43,181 nt of DNA. Origin: an uncultured Blautia sp. (GTDB lineage Bacteria; Bacillota; Clostridia; Lachnospirales; Lachnospiraceae). Shown here piece by piece: positions 8,050 to 17,246 of the stretch; position 1 is the stretch's first letter; every line of letters begins with the position of its first letter. Where the stretch lies: positions 1 through 43,181 of the forward strand of contig CALBGI010000069.1 of assembly GCA_937893675.1 (NCBI GenBank). Reading direction: 5' to 3'. Under the pieces are notes generated by a model. It worked only from the letters and a program-made list of their open reading frames with translations. It made no database searches and was not told the origin of the DNA. The position numbers and the translations under genes are program-made.

Positions 8050-9276
8050 TTATTTCTCTTTCGCTATTTCTTTAATCACTATTGACATGTTCTTATAATA
8101 ATATTCTTTATCTAGATTTTTTGCTTGAATTAAAGCATTTTCCCCCATTACATGCCGAAGCTTCTTATCCTCACAAAGAAGATCAATAGCATTAGCCAAT
8201 TTACAAATGAAATCAGCATCTCTTTTTACCACAATTGAACATTCTGGGGAAACATATTCCTCCATTGCCCCTGAATCAGATATTATTACCGGCTTTCCTG
8301 CCGCCATAGCTTCAATTACTACCAGACCTGCCGCCTCTTCAACACCATATGTTGGAACTACTGCAATGTCTGACACTGCCCACATTTCTTGCATCTTATC
8401 ATGGGCAACATATCCTGTAAAAATAATTGGATTCTTACTAGATTTCGCTTGCTTTTTTAATTCTGACATAAAAGCAGTTTCAGAATTATCACAATAAAAA
8501 GCTCCCCCGACAACAACGAGGCATACATTGGAATGAGTTCGCTTTAATGCTTCAATTAATTGTCCTACTCCCTTTTCTTCTGTAATTCGCCCCGAATACA
8601 TAACTATAATTTTATTATCCGGTATTCCATATCTATCTTTTATTTCATTCTTTTCTTTTTCTGATATACCCAAGGTAAATTGAGCGTAATCAATGCCATT
8701 ATGGACAGTATAATAATCCACCTGATTTCCTATCACAGACTGAATCCTTTGATTAATAAATGAACTCACCGCAATATTTGCATCTATATTTTTATAGTAA
8801 TGGCAATATCTTGTTTTATCGAACTCTCTTATAGACAGATTTACATCATCGTAATGCGCATGAAAAATATATTTTTGTTTTCCACATTGTATTGCAGATA
8901 ATATGGGCAAATTATTTTCAAAAATAATAATGTCATTTTTATCTTCTTTTAAAAGCTTAATAACTGTTCTTTCATAAGAATCTGTTATTCGCAAATAAAA
9001 ATTTTTCAAAATACGTCTGTTAATACCATATAATACATGATTAATGCGCTTTACAAGCCTATCCCCAAAATAATTACGCTTTATACTAATAAAAGATGTT
9101 TTTTTATATCTACCGTGTAATGTCTCTGCACCAGTAACAGTGTACAATGTAATATCAAATTCTTTCTTCTTTTCATTTTCATCAATAAAATACTGAATTA
9201 GAGTTTCCACCCCGCCACCTTTGCATGCGGGTATTGGCAAACTTCCTGCTGAAACAATAGTTATTTTTAAAGGCAT
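8050..9276 (-). CDS. Glycosyltransferase family 4 (GT-B fold)
   Basis: A 408-residue cytoplasmic glycosyltransferase. Its N-terminal glycine loop is in CKGGGVETLIQYFIDE (about 18-33), and the C-terminal nucleotide-sugar domain has VMYSGRITEEKGVGQLIEA (about 225-243), IIFTGYVAHDKMQEMW and the EX7E-like stretch EEAAGLVVIEAMAAGKPVI (about 317-335). It probably adds one sugar to the lipid-linked repeat unit, retaining anomeric configuration as usual for GT4. It lies 2-3 bp from its neighbours on both sides in a tightly packed glycosyltransferase run. Donor and acceptor cannot be read from sequence. Confidence 0.9.
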   Translation of the reverse strand: MPLKITIVSAGSLPIPACKGGGVETLIQYFIDENEKKKEFDITLYTVTGAETLHGRYKKTSFISIKRNYFGDRLVKRINHVLYGINRRILKNFYLRITDSYERTVIKLLKEDKNDIIIFENNLPILSAIQCGKQKYIFHAHYDDVNLSIREFDKTRYCHYYKNIDANIAVSSFINQRIQSVIGNQVDYYTVHNGIDYAQFTLGISEKEKNEIKDRYGIPDNKIIVMYSGRITEEKGVGQLIEALKRTHSNVCLVVVGGAFYCDNSETAFMSELKKQAKSSKNPIIFTGYVAHDKMQEMWAVSDIAVVPTYGVEEAAGLVVIEAMAAGKPVIISDSGAMEEYVSPECSIVVKRDADFICKLANAIDLLCEDKKLRHVMGENALIQAKNLDKEYYYKNMSIVIKEIAKEK

Positions 9277-9278
9277 TC

Positions 9279-10241
9279 TTATTTTCCCCTTATATATTTA
9301 TAAAAGAAACAAATTATGTATGCATACATTCGCGTGCATTTGTTTGCTATTATCAGTTCTATTCTTTCACTTTTCAAATTTTTATATTTCCCATTCATTT
9401 TTAACAAAACATAACTTGTCACTTTTTTTATTTCTTCAAAATCTCTAATCAAACTAAGTCCATGTATCGCTTGAATTCCATTCTTACATGCTTTTTCAAA
9501 TACTATATTATATATCCTCTCTTCTATATTATTTTCAGCATTTTTCAAAAACTCATATCTTGAAGCAAAGCCCCAAAAAATATCCCTTCCCTTAATAGGG
9601 TTAAAAGTATTAGAAATATTGCCATCTCTTATCAAATAATGATAATATCCCTTCTCCATTTGAACTATACATTGCGCCTTATCAATCACGCAATGTGTTG
9701 TATATAAATCTTCATACAAACGTTTTGGAAACTTTACTTCATCCCATAATGACCTCTTATATACACTCTTCCATACCTGACAACCAATCTTATCTATTAA
9801 TATCTCTTGCAGAAAAGTTTCCTTATCCCATTTTTTTTCTTGACTATCTTGCTTTAATTCACTAGAATTTTGAGCATCTTCATACCACCCACAATGGATC
9901 ACATCTGCATTTGTCTCAGCGATAATTTTACTTATATCATTTAAATAATTTTTTTCTACCCAATCATCACTATCAATAAAAATTATGTATTCCCCACAGG
10001 CATTTTTAATTCCTACATTTCTAGCTTCTCCAAGCCCCTCATTAATCTTATGGATCACTTTAAAATCATTGTACCTCTTAGCATACTCATCTATAATTAT
10101 ACCACAAGAATCTGTTGAGCCATCATCAATAAGAATAGCTTCATAGTTATCATAGTCTTGATTTATCAGACTATCCAAGCATTTTTTTAAATATCTCTCA
10201 ACGTTAAAAATTGGTACGATAAAACTAAATTTAACTGACAT
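9279..10241 (-). CDS. Glycosyltransferase family 2 (GT-A fold)
   Basis: A 320-residue classical inverting GT2. It begins KFSFIVPIFNVERYLKKCLD (about 4-23), followed by EAILIDDGSTD (about 34-44), the INEGLGEARNVGIKNACGEY block (about 66-85) and the metal-binding FIDSDDW (about 88-94). The second Asp pair region YEDLYTTHCV (about 176-185) resembles the ED catalytic-base motif. Here the domain order is the normal one, which makes it a useful internal contrast to the permuted GT2 at 19790-20674. Start ATG 10241 follows GTAGGGGAA. Role: adds one residue of the repeat unit; sugar unknown. Confidence 0.92.
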   Translation of the reverse strand: MSVKFSFIVPIFNVERYLKKCLDSLINQDYDNYEAILIDDGSTDSCGIIIDEYAKRYNDFKVIHKINEGLGEARNVGIKNACGEYIIFIDSDDWVEKNYLNDISKIIAETNADVIHCGWYEDAQNSSELKQDSQEKKWDKETFLQEILIDKIGCQVWKSVYKRSLWDEVKFPKRLYEDLYTTHCVIDKAQCIVQMEKGYYHYLIRDGNISNTFNPIKGRDIFWGFASRYEFLKNAENNIEERIYNIVFEKACKNGIQAIHGLSLIRDFEEIKKVTSYVLLKMNGKYKNLKSERIELIIANKCTRMYAYIICFFYKYIRGK

Positions 10242-10251
10242 TTCCCCTACC

Positions 10252-11244
10252 CTACTTTTTAAACTTACTTTTAAACTTAAACCATTTGCTTTCTATAGCT
10301 CTCCAATAGCCCACCCCAGGATGCCCCCACCCCATAATTCTTTTAACCTTTTTTTGGTAATCAATATCTTCCATCATATATTTAGGGTGGCGTAACGGAA
10401 AATCCATTTCATATACATCCATATTAAACACTCTACGAATTCCTCGTGGTAACTTATCTATAGAATCTGTAGAATGGGTAGATGTTGCTGCTATTCCAAT
10501 ATTTTTAATTAAATTTTTTGATGGAACAATATTAATACGATGATTCAAAAACATGTCTGTCGCCAGTATAGTTTCATAATATGGAATTCCTGATGCTTGA
10601 TGATTTCTAGATGCCTTAAGCAATACTTCTGTCTGCGTTAATTCTTTAAGCTTCATCATATTATCTACTGCCTTTTTGTCAGTTAAAAACTCATACTTTT
10701 CATCCCACTTTTCAATTACCCGTCTCCACGATGCCCATCCCCAAATTGAGCACATCGTCGTATAAAAATAATCTGCATCTTTTTCGTTATACTGCCCTAA
10801 AGTATTCATCCCCGAAATAATATTTATACGCTCATCATCCTCATATTTATCTAAAAGTTCTTGGCAAAAATAGAAAAAACTTTGGCTAGGAACATCATCA
10901 TCCTCTAATATAATACATTTATCAACAATACTAAACGCCCATTTCTGTGAAAGGTATTCCGATGGGTCACAACCTTGGTTTTCTTCACGAAACCATGTAT
11001 AAACTTCGCATTCCCAGTCAATTTTATCCAAAATCTTTCTACACTCACAAATTCCTTCAAGATCATTTTTACCACTTCTTGCTCCATCTTGATATAGAAA
11101 AAGTCTATTGGGACGAACAATTGCCACTTGTTCAAAAACCTGAAAAAATTGTTCTGGCCTATTAAAAAAAAGTAGTAATACCGCTGTATTTAGTTGAGCT
11201 GGTTTTCCCGTAAACTTATAATAATTTTTTTCATTTTCAAACAT
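10252..11244 (-). CDS. Glycosyltransferase-like protein (GT-A, nucleotide-diphospho-sugar transferase type)
   Basis: A 330-residue soluble protein. The N-terminus TAVLLLFFNRPEQFFQVFEQ (about 20-39) is the sugar-nucleotide strand-helix of a family often annotated as glycosyltransferase or HlpA-like. CIILEDDDVPSQSFFYF (about 113-129) supplies the acidic metal motif, and SIWGWASWRRV (about 164-174) is a family signature. Its start overlaps the end of the acetyltransferase gene by 8 bp, and AGGAG lies upstream of ATG 11244. It should build the repeat unit in the cytoplasm. The sugar cannot be predicted. Confidence 0.8.
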   Translation of the reverse strand: MFENEKNYYKFTGKPAQLNTAVLLLFFNRPEQFFQVFEQVAIVRPNRLFLYQDGARSGKNDLEGICECRKILDKIDWECEVYTWFREENQGCDPSEYLSQKWAFSIVDKCIILEDDDVPSQSFFYFCQELLDKYEDDERINIISGMNTLGQYNEKDADYFYTTMCSIWGWASWRRVIEKWDEKYEFLTDKKAVDNMMKLKELTQTEVLLKASRNHQASGIPYYETILATDMFLNHRINIVPSKNLIKNIGIAATSTHSTDSIDKLPRGIRRVFNMDVYEMDFPLRHPKYMMEDIDYQKKVKRIMGWGHPGVGYWRAIESKWFKFKSKFKK

Positions 11245-11746
11245 CTAGTCTTCTCCTTATTATTTTTGCAGGTACTCCAGCAACAATAACATTATCCGGA
11301 ATATCCTTGTCTACATAGCTATTGGCCCCAATAATGACATTATTTCCAATACAAATTGCTCCAACTACAACTGCTCCACTTCCAATGGAAACATTGTTTC
11401 CAATAACTGGCATATATCTTCCATTCATTTCCTTTCGGTTGCTTCCAATAGTAACATTTTGAAATATTTCACAATGTTCTCCAATAATAACCTCATGACC
11501 AATTACAATACCTGTACTATGGTGAATCATCAACGCTTCTCCAATTTGTGCATAAGGTGAAATTTCACAAGCATACTTTTTGAGCATCTTATATTTTACT
11601 CTGTCGGGCAACACTTTCACTTTATGTCTCACCAGCCAGTTTCCTACTCTATATAATAAAACAACGTTAAATGCATGACCGGTAAACATACCTTTAAGGT
11701 AACTCCCAAAAGTCACTTTATAATTTTTTATGTCCGATTTAATCAT
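11237..11746 (-). CDS. Serine-acetyltransferase-like hexapeptide O-acetyltransferase
   Basis: A 169-residue left-handed beta-helix acetyltransferase. After an alpha-helical start (about 1-55) it has hexapeptide repeats, including LMIHHSTGIVIGHEVIIGEH (about 69-88), IFQNVTIGSN and a final VIAGVPAKIIRRR-type cap (here NVIVAGVPAKIIRRR). It uses acetyl-CoA. Within polysaccharide loci such proteins, related to CysE and colanic acid WcaB, O-acetylate sugars of the repeat unit in the cytoplasm, unlike the two membrane acyltransferases here. It is not a clear PglD homologue, so it should not be assumed to N-acetylate the amino sugar of the 20682-24870 module. Confidence 0.85.
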   Translation of the reverse strand: MIKSDIKNYKVTFGSYLKGMFTGHAFNVVLLYRVGNWLVRHKVKVLPDRVKYKMLKKYACEISPYAQIGEALMIHHSTGIVIGHEVIIGEHCEIFQNVTIGSNRKEMNGRYMPVIGNNVSIGSGAVVVGAICIGNNVIIGANSYVDKDIPDNVIVAGVPAKIIRRRLDV

Positions 11747-11753
11747 TTACCTA

Positions 11754-12914
11754 TCATCCCCTTTTCGCTGAGTATCTGGCACATATAAAAAATCCCGCAA
11801 TCCAATAATTAATACCCAATCCGCCTGATACTAGTGCAGCTTCAAAACTTCCTAAAAAAACAACTGCTACAATAGCACATACTCCTACATATTGAGAAAA
11901 ACATTTGACTTCTCTAATTGTACGTTTTAGTGAATAGTATAAAATTCTTATAAATGCTCCGAAAGCAATCAGACCATATGAGACAAGTAAGTCAATATGT
12001 GTATTATGTAATTGGGATAATCCTGTTCCTCCAGTTGCTTTATAATAATTCCCAAACAACAAGTTTTCTTCCAAAATCTCTAACGCAGCCCCCCAAATAT
12101 ACTTTCGTGATAATAAACTTTTTCCTTCGCCTTCCATAAAAGAAAAAAAAGCTAAAATCTTATCGTTATTTACAAATCCCATATATAGTATCCCCAAAAT
12201 CAAGGGTATAATTACTATAACTATAAGAAAAAAATTACTGAACTGATATTTTTTTCTTATACATCCAAACAAAAGTAGCGCAAAAAAAACACACAACGCC
12301 ATAATCGCACTACGAGCTAAAGTATTATTAACCATTATTATTAATACAATTGCTAAGCCACCATAAAATAATTTTAAAACAAAAAAACGTTCTCTTACTA
12401 AATTATAAATACAATAAAGCACTGCTACAAACAACCAAAATGCTGTAAAATTGGGATTAACAAAGTTCAACGTTATCCCTCCTGCCAGTGTTTCATTCTT
12501 ACCTAATACATAAAATGCCAATACATAAAGTACTGCTAATATCGTCGAAATCCATTTTATCCCTTTAACCAATTTAAAAGATACTGGAATTATCGCTGCC
12601 ATATAAAAGACTATAACTGTTGATAATGCTAATAAATATTTGCGATAGTAATCAAACTTTATTAACACAACGCTGTTTTCCACCCCTGTAAAAATCACAC
12701 CTAGTATTGCAATTACCATAAAAAACAAAACATCTGTATTAAAGGTTCTTACTTGTCTAGAAATCAAAAGTATTACTAATATAATACTTACTGCAAAAGC
12801 AATACTCGCTATTGACCCAAATTCAAAGACTGTTCCAATATTAATTATTAAAACTAACAACAACTCACATAAGAATATTTTTTCTTCAAAAGATAGTCTT
12901 GCTTTTTCTACCAT
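11754..12914 (-). CDS. wzy: O-antigen ligase/polymerase-like protein, probable Wzy
   Basis: A 386-residue polytopic membrane protein with about 11-12 helices and a large extracellular loop around residues 235-310. That loop contains the family-type stretch LLSRKYIWGAALEILEENLL (about 264-283) and LSQLHNTHIDLLVSYGLIAF (about 298-317). The Arg and the H-N-T-H dyad match the O-antigen ligase (Wzy_C) domain. As the only polymerase candidate beside one Wzx, it should polymerise repeat units outside the membrane. Wzy proteins are poorly conserved, so the assignment rests on topology, these motifs and context. Start ATG 12914 follows GAGAGGT. Confidence 0.85.
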   Translation of the reverse strand: MVEKARLSFEEKIFLCELLLVLIINIGTVFEFGSIASIAFAVSIILVILLISRQVRTFNTDVLFFMVIAILGVIFTGVENSVVLIKFDYYRKYLLALSTVIVFYMAAIIPVSFKLVKGIKWISTILAVLYVLAFYVLGKNETLAGGITLNFVNPNFTAFWLFVAVLYCIYNLVRERFFVLKLFYGGLAIVLIIMVNNTLARSAIMALCVFFALLLFGCIRKKYQFSNFFLIVIVIIPLILGILYMGFVNNDKILAFFSFMEGEGKSLLSRKYIWGAALEILEENLLFGNYYKATGGTGLSQLHNTHIDLLVSYGLIAFGAFIRILYYSLKRTIREVKCFSQYVGVCAIVAVVFLGSFEAALVSGGLGINYWIAGFFICARYSAKRG

Positions 12915-12965
12915 TGACTACTTACCTCTCAATAAGTTACCTATGTTTTTACTAACCTTTCATTT

Positions 12966-14201
12966 TTAATATTTCATATACAGATCCTTATATATCTGAA
13001 TATAATTTTGGCACATTACATTCTTTCCATATTTCTGAGATGCTTTCTCGCTAATATCTATTGCTTCGATTTTTTTTAAAAACATATTTTCTACAGCTCC
13101 TACCAAAGCCTCTACATCCCCATAATCAACAAAGCAACTATACTCCTGAATCGCTATTTGTTCCGGTGCCCCCGATTTAAATCCAACTACCGGAGTACCG
13201 CAACTCAAACTCTCAGCAGTAACCATAGAGAAAGTCTCCCTTTTACTCGCCAATAGCGTTACATCTGCTAAAGAATATAATTCGGCTAGTCTCTCTTGCT
13301 TTTTAATATGACCAAGCAAAATAACATTTCCAGCAACCTGAATATCTTTTGAATACGGCCCCGCAATAAGAATCTTTACATTTTTATTTGAGAGTCTTTT
13401 CGCCAATTCATTTACATAATATCCGCCTTTAATATGTTGCGGATTCAAATTGAAATCCGGTGTTGCATGAAATATTATCTTTTCATTCTTTAATCCCAGT
13501 TCTTTTTTTATTTTACTATTCTGGTATATATGAAATATTGCTGTATCCAATCCATTAAGCACAACTTTATGCTCTTTCCCAGAAAAAATCGGAGACATTA
13601 AAGCTCTGTTCATTAACCATGGAGAAACTGAAGTCACGACAAGTTTGTTATCAAAACCGTTAAATGCTTCTTTCATACGTTTCCACATAGTAGCGGTTCT
13701 ATCAAAGAACATAGATTGTGTTTCTGCCCGCCAGCGCGGGCATTTCAAAAAATAGGCACATCCCTGTGGATTACTCCACTGATTGCAATCAAACGAATGA
13801 CCACATCCGCCGGTATACATAAACTCTGCATGAAGAGTTACAACCGTACGGATATCATTATCTTTCAACCACTTAATAAGACGATATATATTTACAAAAT
13901 ATCCATTAATGCACTGTAAATGAACAATATCTGGTTTTTCTTTTTGTATTATATGAATAAGCTTTTTCGTAGAAAAGTAGCACCCACCATACATAACCCC
14001 GCTAAATCTGGAGGCCAAATGATTTGCTTTAGAGTACAATTCTCCGCAGGTTTTATACACATATTCTTCATTTATTTTTTTACCTCTACCATAACAAACA
14101 ATAGATTCTATCCCGCTTTTTAAGAGCTCGGTATGTATATCATATGTTATTTTCCCTGTGCTTCCTTTTTTATATACACAATTCACCTGTAATATTTTCA
14201 C
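12966..14201 (-). CDS. Glycosyltransferase family 4 (GT-B fold)
   Basis: A 411-residue protein from GTG 14201, chosen over an in-frame TTG at 14207 because AAGAGG lies 7 bp upstream of the GTG and the resulting MKILQVNCVYKKGSTGKI start is typical of this subfamily. It has THAEFMYTGGCGHSFDC (about 123-139; Cys-rich, as in WcaL/WelK-like enzymes), VVLNGLDTAIF, a phosphate-binding region around HIKGGYYVNELAKRL (about 258-272) and RETFSMVTAESLSCGTPVVG (about 321-340) carrying the EX7E. Cytoplasmic retaining transferase for one sugar of the repeat; substrate unknown. Confidence 0.88.
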   Translation of the reverse strand: MKILQVNCVYKKGSTGKITYDIHTELLKSGIESIVCYGRGKKINEEYVYKTCGELYSKANHLASRFSGVMYGGCYFSTKKLIHIIQKEKPDIVHLQCINGYFVNIYRLIKWLKDNDIRTVVTLHAEFMYTGGCGHSFDCNQWSNPQGCAYFLKCPRWRAETQSMFFDRTATMWKRMKEAFNGFDNKLVVTSVSPWLMNRALMSPIFSGKEHKVVLNGLDTAIFHIYQNSKIKKELGLKNEKIIFHATPDFNLNPQHIKGGYYVNELAKRLSNKNVKILIAGPYSKDIQVAGNVILLGHIKKQERLAELYSLADVTLLASKRETFSMVTAESLSCGTPVVGFKSGAPEQIAIQEYSCFVDYGDVEALVGAVENMFLKKIEAIDISEKASQKYGKNVMCQNYIQIYKDLYMKY

Positions 14202-14212
14202 AATCAAACCTC

Positions 14213-15493
14213 TTATCCGCTAACATTACCAATATTTTTTAATATTTCCTGAAAACGCAATGTGTTTCTTTGGCTTTTATGATTTTTCTCAGATAAATTT
14301 ATCGCGTTTTCTCTATATTTACTCCTAACTTCTGGTTTATTGATTATTTCTGCTAGTATATCTGCTAGTTCTTTCCTATTAACGGCAACAAAAGCTGCTT
14401 GATTCTCTTTCAAATACCGACTACAAGCATATTCTTCTGGCGCATACAAAAGAAAACATTTCCCACTTGAAACAGCATCAGCTATTTTTGTTGAAAAAGC
14501 AAATTTGAGATCTTTAAGATAAAAATCATCAAAACTCTCTGTATGAATAATCAAGTCACTTTCACTTATAATTTTCTTAACTTCATCATATGATACAAGT
14601 CCATGAAAATGTATCCCTTCACACTGCTCAAATTTCTTGCCAATTTCATTATTGGGTAATCGCCCATATACATCCAAATATAATTCCGCAGATATCTTTT
14701 GTAGCTCATTTGCTACTTCAATTAAAGAACTATCACGACCAATTCCCAAATTCCCACAATAAGAAACAATAAACCTACCATTATCAGTTGTGGCTTGCGA
14801 AGTAACAACCATATCTGATGCTGTATATATGACTTCTGACGGTATATCAAATACTTGATCATACGCATTTTTCAGTTCATCACATAAATATATAATATAT
14901 TCAGACTCTTTGTAGGCTTTTTCCAACGCTCTTTTTAAATTACGAATAAACAATGGATAACAGAATTTTATAAATCCTTTGCTTCTAAAATAATCAAAAT
15001 CTTTAAAATAATATCCCTCGCTATTATAAATTACTAATTTAGCATGAGATTCTTTTGCTACTTTTAATGCTAAATGAAACATAAAAGCGCAATCTCCAGC
15101 CTGCAGCAAAACAATGTCTGGATTAAAACCTTTAACCCACTGTTCGAATCCACAACTTTTCCACCTGTTGCTATTCCAAATGCTATCTCTAAGTAACATT
15201 GTCAGAGAATTTCTATTTTTTTTCTTTGAAGCACTATTTACCTTAATACCACTCTCCAATCTTTTTGTCACAACCCCGCCATTACATTTTCCGTTTTTAA
15301 AGGCTTCAAGCGCTTGTCTATCAGTAACCCTAAAGTAATTTTTACAATAATCAAAATCAGGATCGGCAGAAGATATATAAAATTGTGCTAATCTATCTTG
15401 AGGCCACCCAAGAAAAAAATTTCCTAATGTTCTACCATTAGATGAAGTTTTAGAAAAACATTCATTACTAATCACTAACACCTTTGGTTCCAT
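14213..15493 (-). CDS. Glycosyltransferase, GT4-like (GT-B fold)
   Basis: A 426-residue soluble protein. The N-terminal domain begins PKVLVISNECFSKTSSNGRT (about 3-22). The C-terminal domain has RFIVSYCGNLGIGRDSSLIE (about 244-263), LDVYGRLPNN, IHFHGLVSYDEVKKII (about 294-309) and SGKCFLLYAPEEYACSRYL (about 344-362). The EX7E box is weak, so this is a divergent GT4. Its start codon lies inside the last codons of the phase-variable acyltransferase gene (26-bp overlap), with GGGGAGGAG upstream. Translation could be coupled to the frame state of that gene. Confidence 0.8.
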   Translation of the reverse strand: MEPKVLVISNECFSKTSSNGRTLGNFFLGWPQDRLAQFYISSADPDFDYCKNYFRVTDRQALEAFKNGKCNGGVVTKRLESGIKVNSASKKKNRNSLTMLLRDSIWNSNRWKSCGFEQWVKGFNPDIVLLQAGDCAFMFHLALKVAKESHAKLVIYNSEGYYFKDFDYFRSKGFIKFCYPLFIRNLKRALEKAYKESEYIIYLCDELKNAYDQVFDIPSEVIYTASDMVVTSQATTDNGRFIVSYCGNLGIGRDSSLIEVANELQKISAELYLDVYGRLPNNEIGKKFEQCEGIHFHGLVSYDEVKKIISESDLIIHTESFDDFYLKDLKFAFSTKIADAVSSGKCFLLYAPEEYACSRYLKENQAAFVAVNRKELADILAEIINKPEVRSKYRENAINLSEKNHKSQRNTLRFQEILKNIGNVSG

Positions 15494-16468
15494 CCATTTC
15501 TCCTCCCCTTGAAATAAATTTCTCCATGTATACTTTTTTTATTCTATTTAATACACTTGCACTTAACAAGCTAACTAATATCATCATTAAACTATTAGTA
15601 ATATAAATTCCAAACACATTTTCTGATATAAAATACATATAATATCCATGTGTTAAATATAGTGGATAAGACATTTTTCCAAACCATGAAGTAATTTTTC
15701 TCATTGGTTGAATATATTCTGTAATCAGCAAACAACCTACTGCACACCCTGTTTTCATAACCAAATTAATCAAGGTAATTATATAATGATTTAATCCCCT
15801 AACAAAATAAGTTTGTTTTATAGCAAGCAAAACTATTGATAAACAAATCAACATGCATCCTCTAACAAAATACGTTCTGTGATACCCCCCCCCTTTTTTA
15901 ATTTTTTGATATTACTCTTTTCTTTTTTCAAATTATAATATTCAAAAAAGAAAATTCCAGATAAAAAGGATATTGCCTGCTCAGCCCGCAGATTATCAAA
16001 TACCCAAAATGAGCCTACTGCAATTACACACCATACAATTTTTTGAATATATTTATTATGAATATATTTTGCTCCAAGCCAAAATGTGAAATAACACGCA
16101 ATTAAATATTGCATATACCATCCAAGTGGATTCATACATTTTACAAATAGTAAATCCAGAATAATCTCTGTAATACTATATTTTAAAACAATAGCAGCAA
16201 CAATTTCTGTAATCGCAAAAGGTATATATATAGATACCAATTTATTTTTCCAAAATGATTTCACGCCTTTTTTGCTATAGGAAGACATTAAACCATATCC
16301 AGAACAAAACAAAAAAATAGCGACTCCAATACCACCTAATGGTGTAAACCATGTTTTACCTGAATAATTTCCTATATGAGCGATTAATACAGAAATAATA
16401 GCAATTCCTTTAAGATATAGGAAGTGCTGTTTACTGCAAAACTCATATTTATTGTTATTTTTCTCCAT
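15468..16468 (-). pseudogene. Membrane acyltransferase (acyltransferase 3 family) split by a G9 tract, probably phase-variable
   Basis: Frame 1 (16468-15848, 206 residues) begins like an acyltransferase 3 protein, with FLYLKGIAIISVLIAHIGNY (about 17-36) and ATPLGGIGVAIFLFCSGYGL-like TPLGGIGVAIFLFCSGYGL (about 42-60). It runs off after Lys-Lys and three Gly into a short alien tail. Frame 2 (15854-15468) supplies the missing C-terminal helices, including KMSYPLYLTHGYYMYF. The junction is exactly a run of nine G at 15885-15893. Ten (or seven) G would join both parts into one 333-residue protein, a normal family length. The gene overlaps its upstream neighbour by 14 bp. Everything else is intact, so I read it as a switched-off contingency gene rather than a dead one; a sequencing error in the tract is possible. 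Confidence 0.85.
15885..15893 (-). repeat. G9 tract, putative frameshift switch
   Basis: Nine C on the + strand followed by six T; on the coding strand AAAAAA then nine G. It is at the precise point where the two acyltransferase frames meet. Runs of this length are out of keeping with the AT-rich surroundings and are prone to slipped-strand mispairing. Confidence 0.9.
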
Positions 16469-17246
16469 TGTTTTGGATACCTCTAAAATAACATCTTAAT
16501 ATCTCCCCAAAAGACATATTATTATCAGCTCTTTTACTAAATCTATATGCACTGCGAATAACTATTAGCCATGACAGTTTTGGATACATAGTTGCAAAAA
16601 TCTTCCCTGATACTTCAAAATATTTACGATTATGACCTTCGAACCAAGATGATTCTGTTTGGTCAATCTTTGCAATAACTTTAGGAGAACGAAATATCTT
16701 TACTTTATGTTTCAATAATTCATGAAAAAAAATAGTATCCTCTCCACAATAATTTTCTGTTCCTGCTCCAAACTGTTCATTAAATTTTAAGTTTGTTCTT
16801 ACAAGCACATCTTTCTTTATAACAAGTCCCACTACGCCACTTGCCCCCATATTTAACATAGTCGCTCGTTCATATTTTTCTATTGATTGCATACTAATTT
16901 TTCTTCTTTTAGAAATATCCTTCAAATTAAACTTAATTGCGTCTGCTTCTGGATGCTCCATAAATTCTCTTTCTATAATGTGCGCATATCCATCAATAAA
17001 TTGCAAATCATCATCTGCAAACACTATATAGTCACCTGTTGACATTGATAATGCTATATTTCTATTTCTACTCAATCCTATAGTAGTTGTGGAAATCATT
17101 CTTACAGTTGACTCTCCAGACATTTTCTCCTGATATGCATATCTATCTGCCTGATTTGCTATTATTGCATCTGTCTGTAAATTCATTTCATCATATTTAC
17201 GCATATCTGACTGTTTCATAGTTGCCACTAATACTTCAATATTCAT
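16455..17246 (-). CDS. Glycosyltransferase, GT2-like
   Basis: A 263-residue protein with GT-A features: TTTIGLSRNRNIALSMSTGD (about 52-71), YIVFADDDLQF (about 73-83; the DXD metal site) and AGTENYCGEDTIFFHELLKH (about 171-190; the catalytic acidic ED). The usual N-terminal strand (MNIEVLVATM) is short and the segment to the DXD is variable, as in WfgS/WfeV-like enzymes that often sit beside LicD genes. Its ATG shares one base with the LicD stop (TAATG), so the two are translationally coupled. Cytoplasmic; sugar unknown. Confidence 0.82.
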   Translation of the reverse strand: MNIEVLVATMKQSDMRKYDEMNLQTDAIIANQADRYAYQEKMSGESTVRMISTTTIGLSRNRNIALSMSTGDYIVFADDDLQFIDGYAHIIEREFMEHPEADAIKFNLKDISKRRKISMQSIEKYERATMLNMGASGVVGLVIKKDVLVRTNLKFNEQFGAGTENYCGEDTIFFHELLKHKVKIFRSPKVIAKIDQTESSWFEGHNRKYFEVSGKIFATMYPKLSWLIVIRSAYRFSKRADNNMSFGEILRCYFRGIQNNGEK

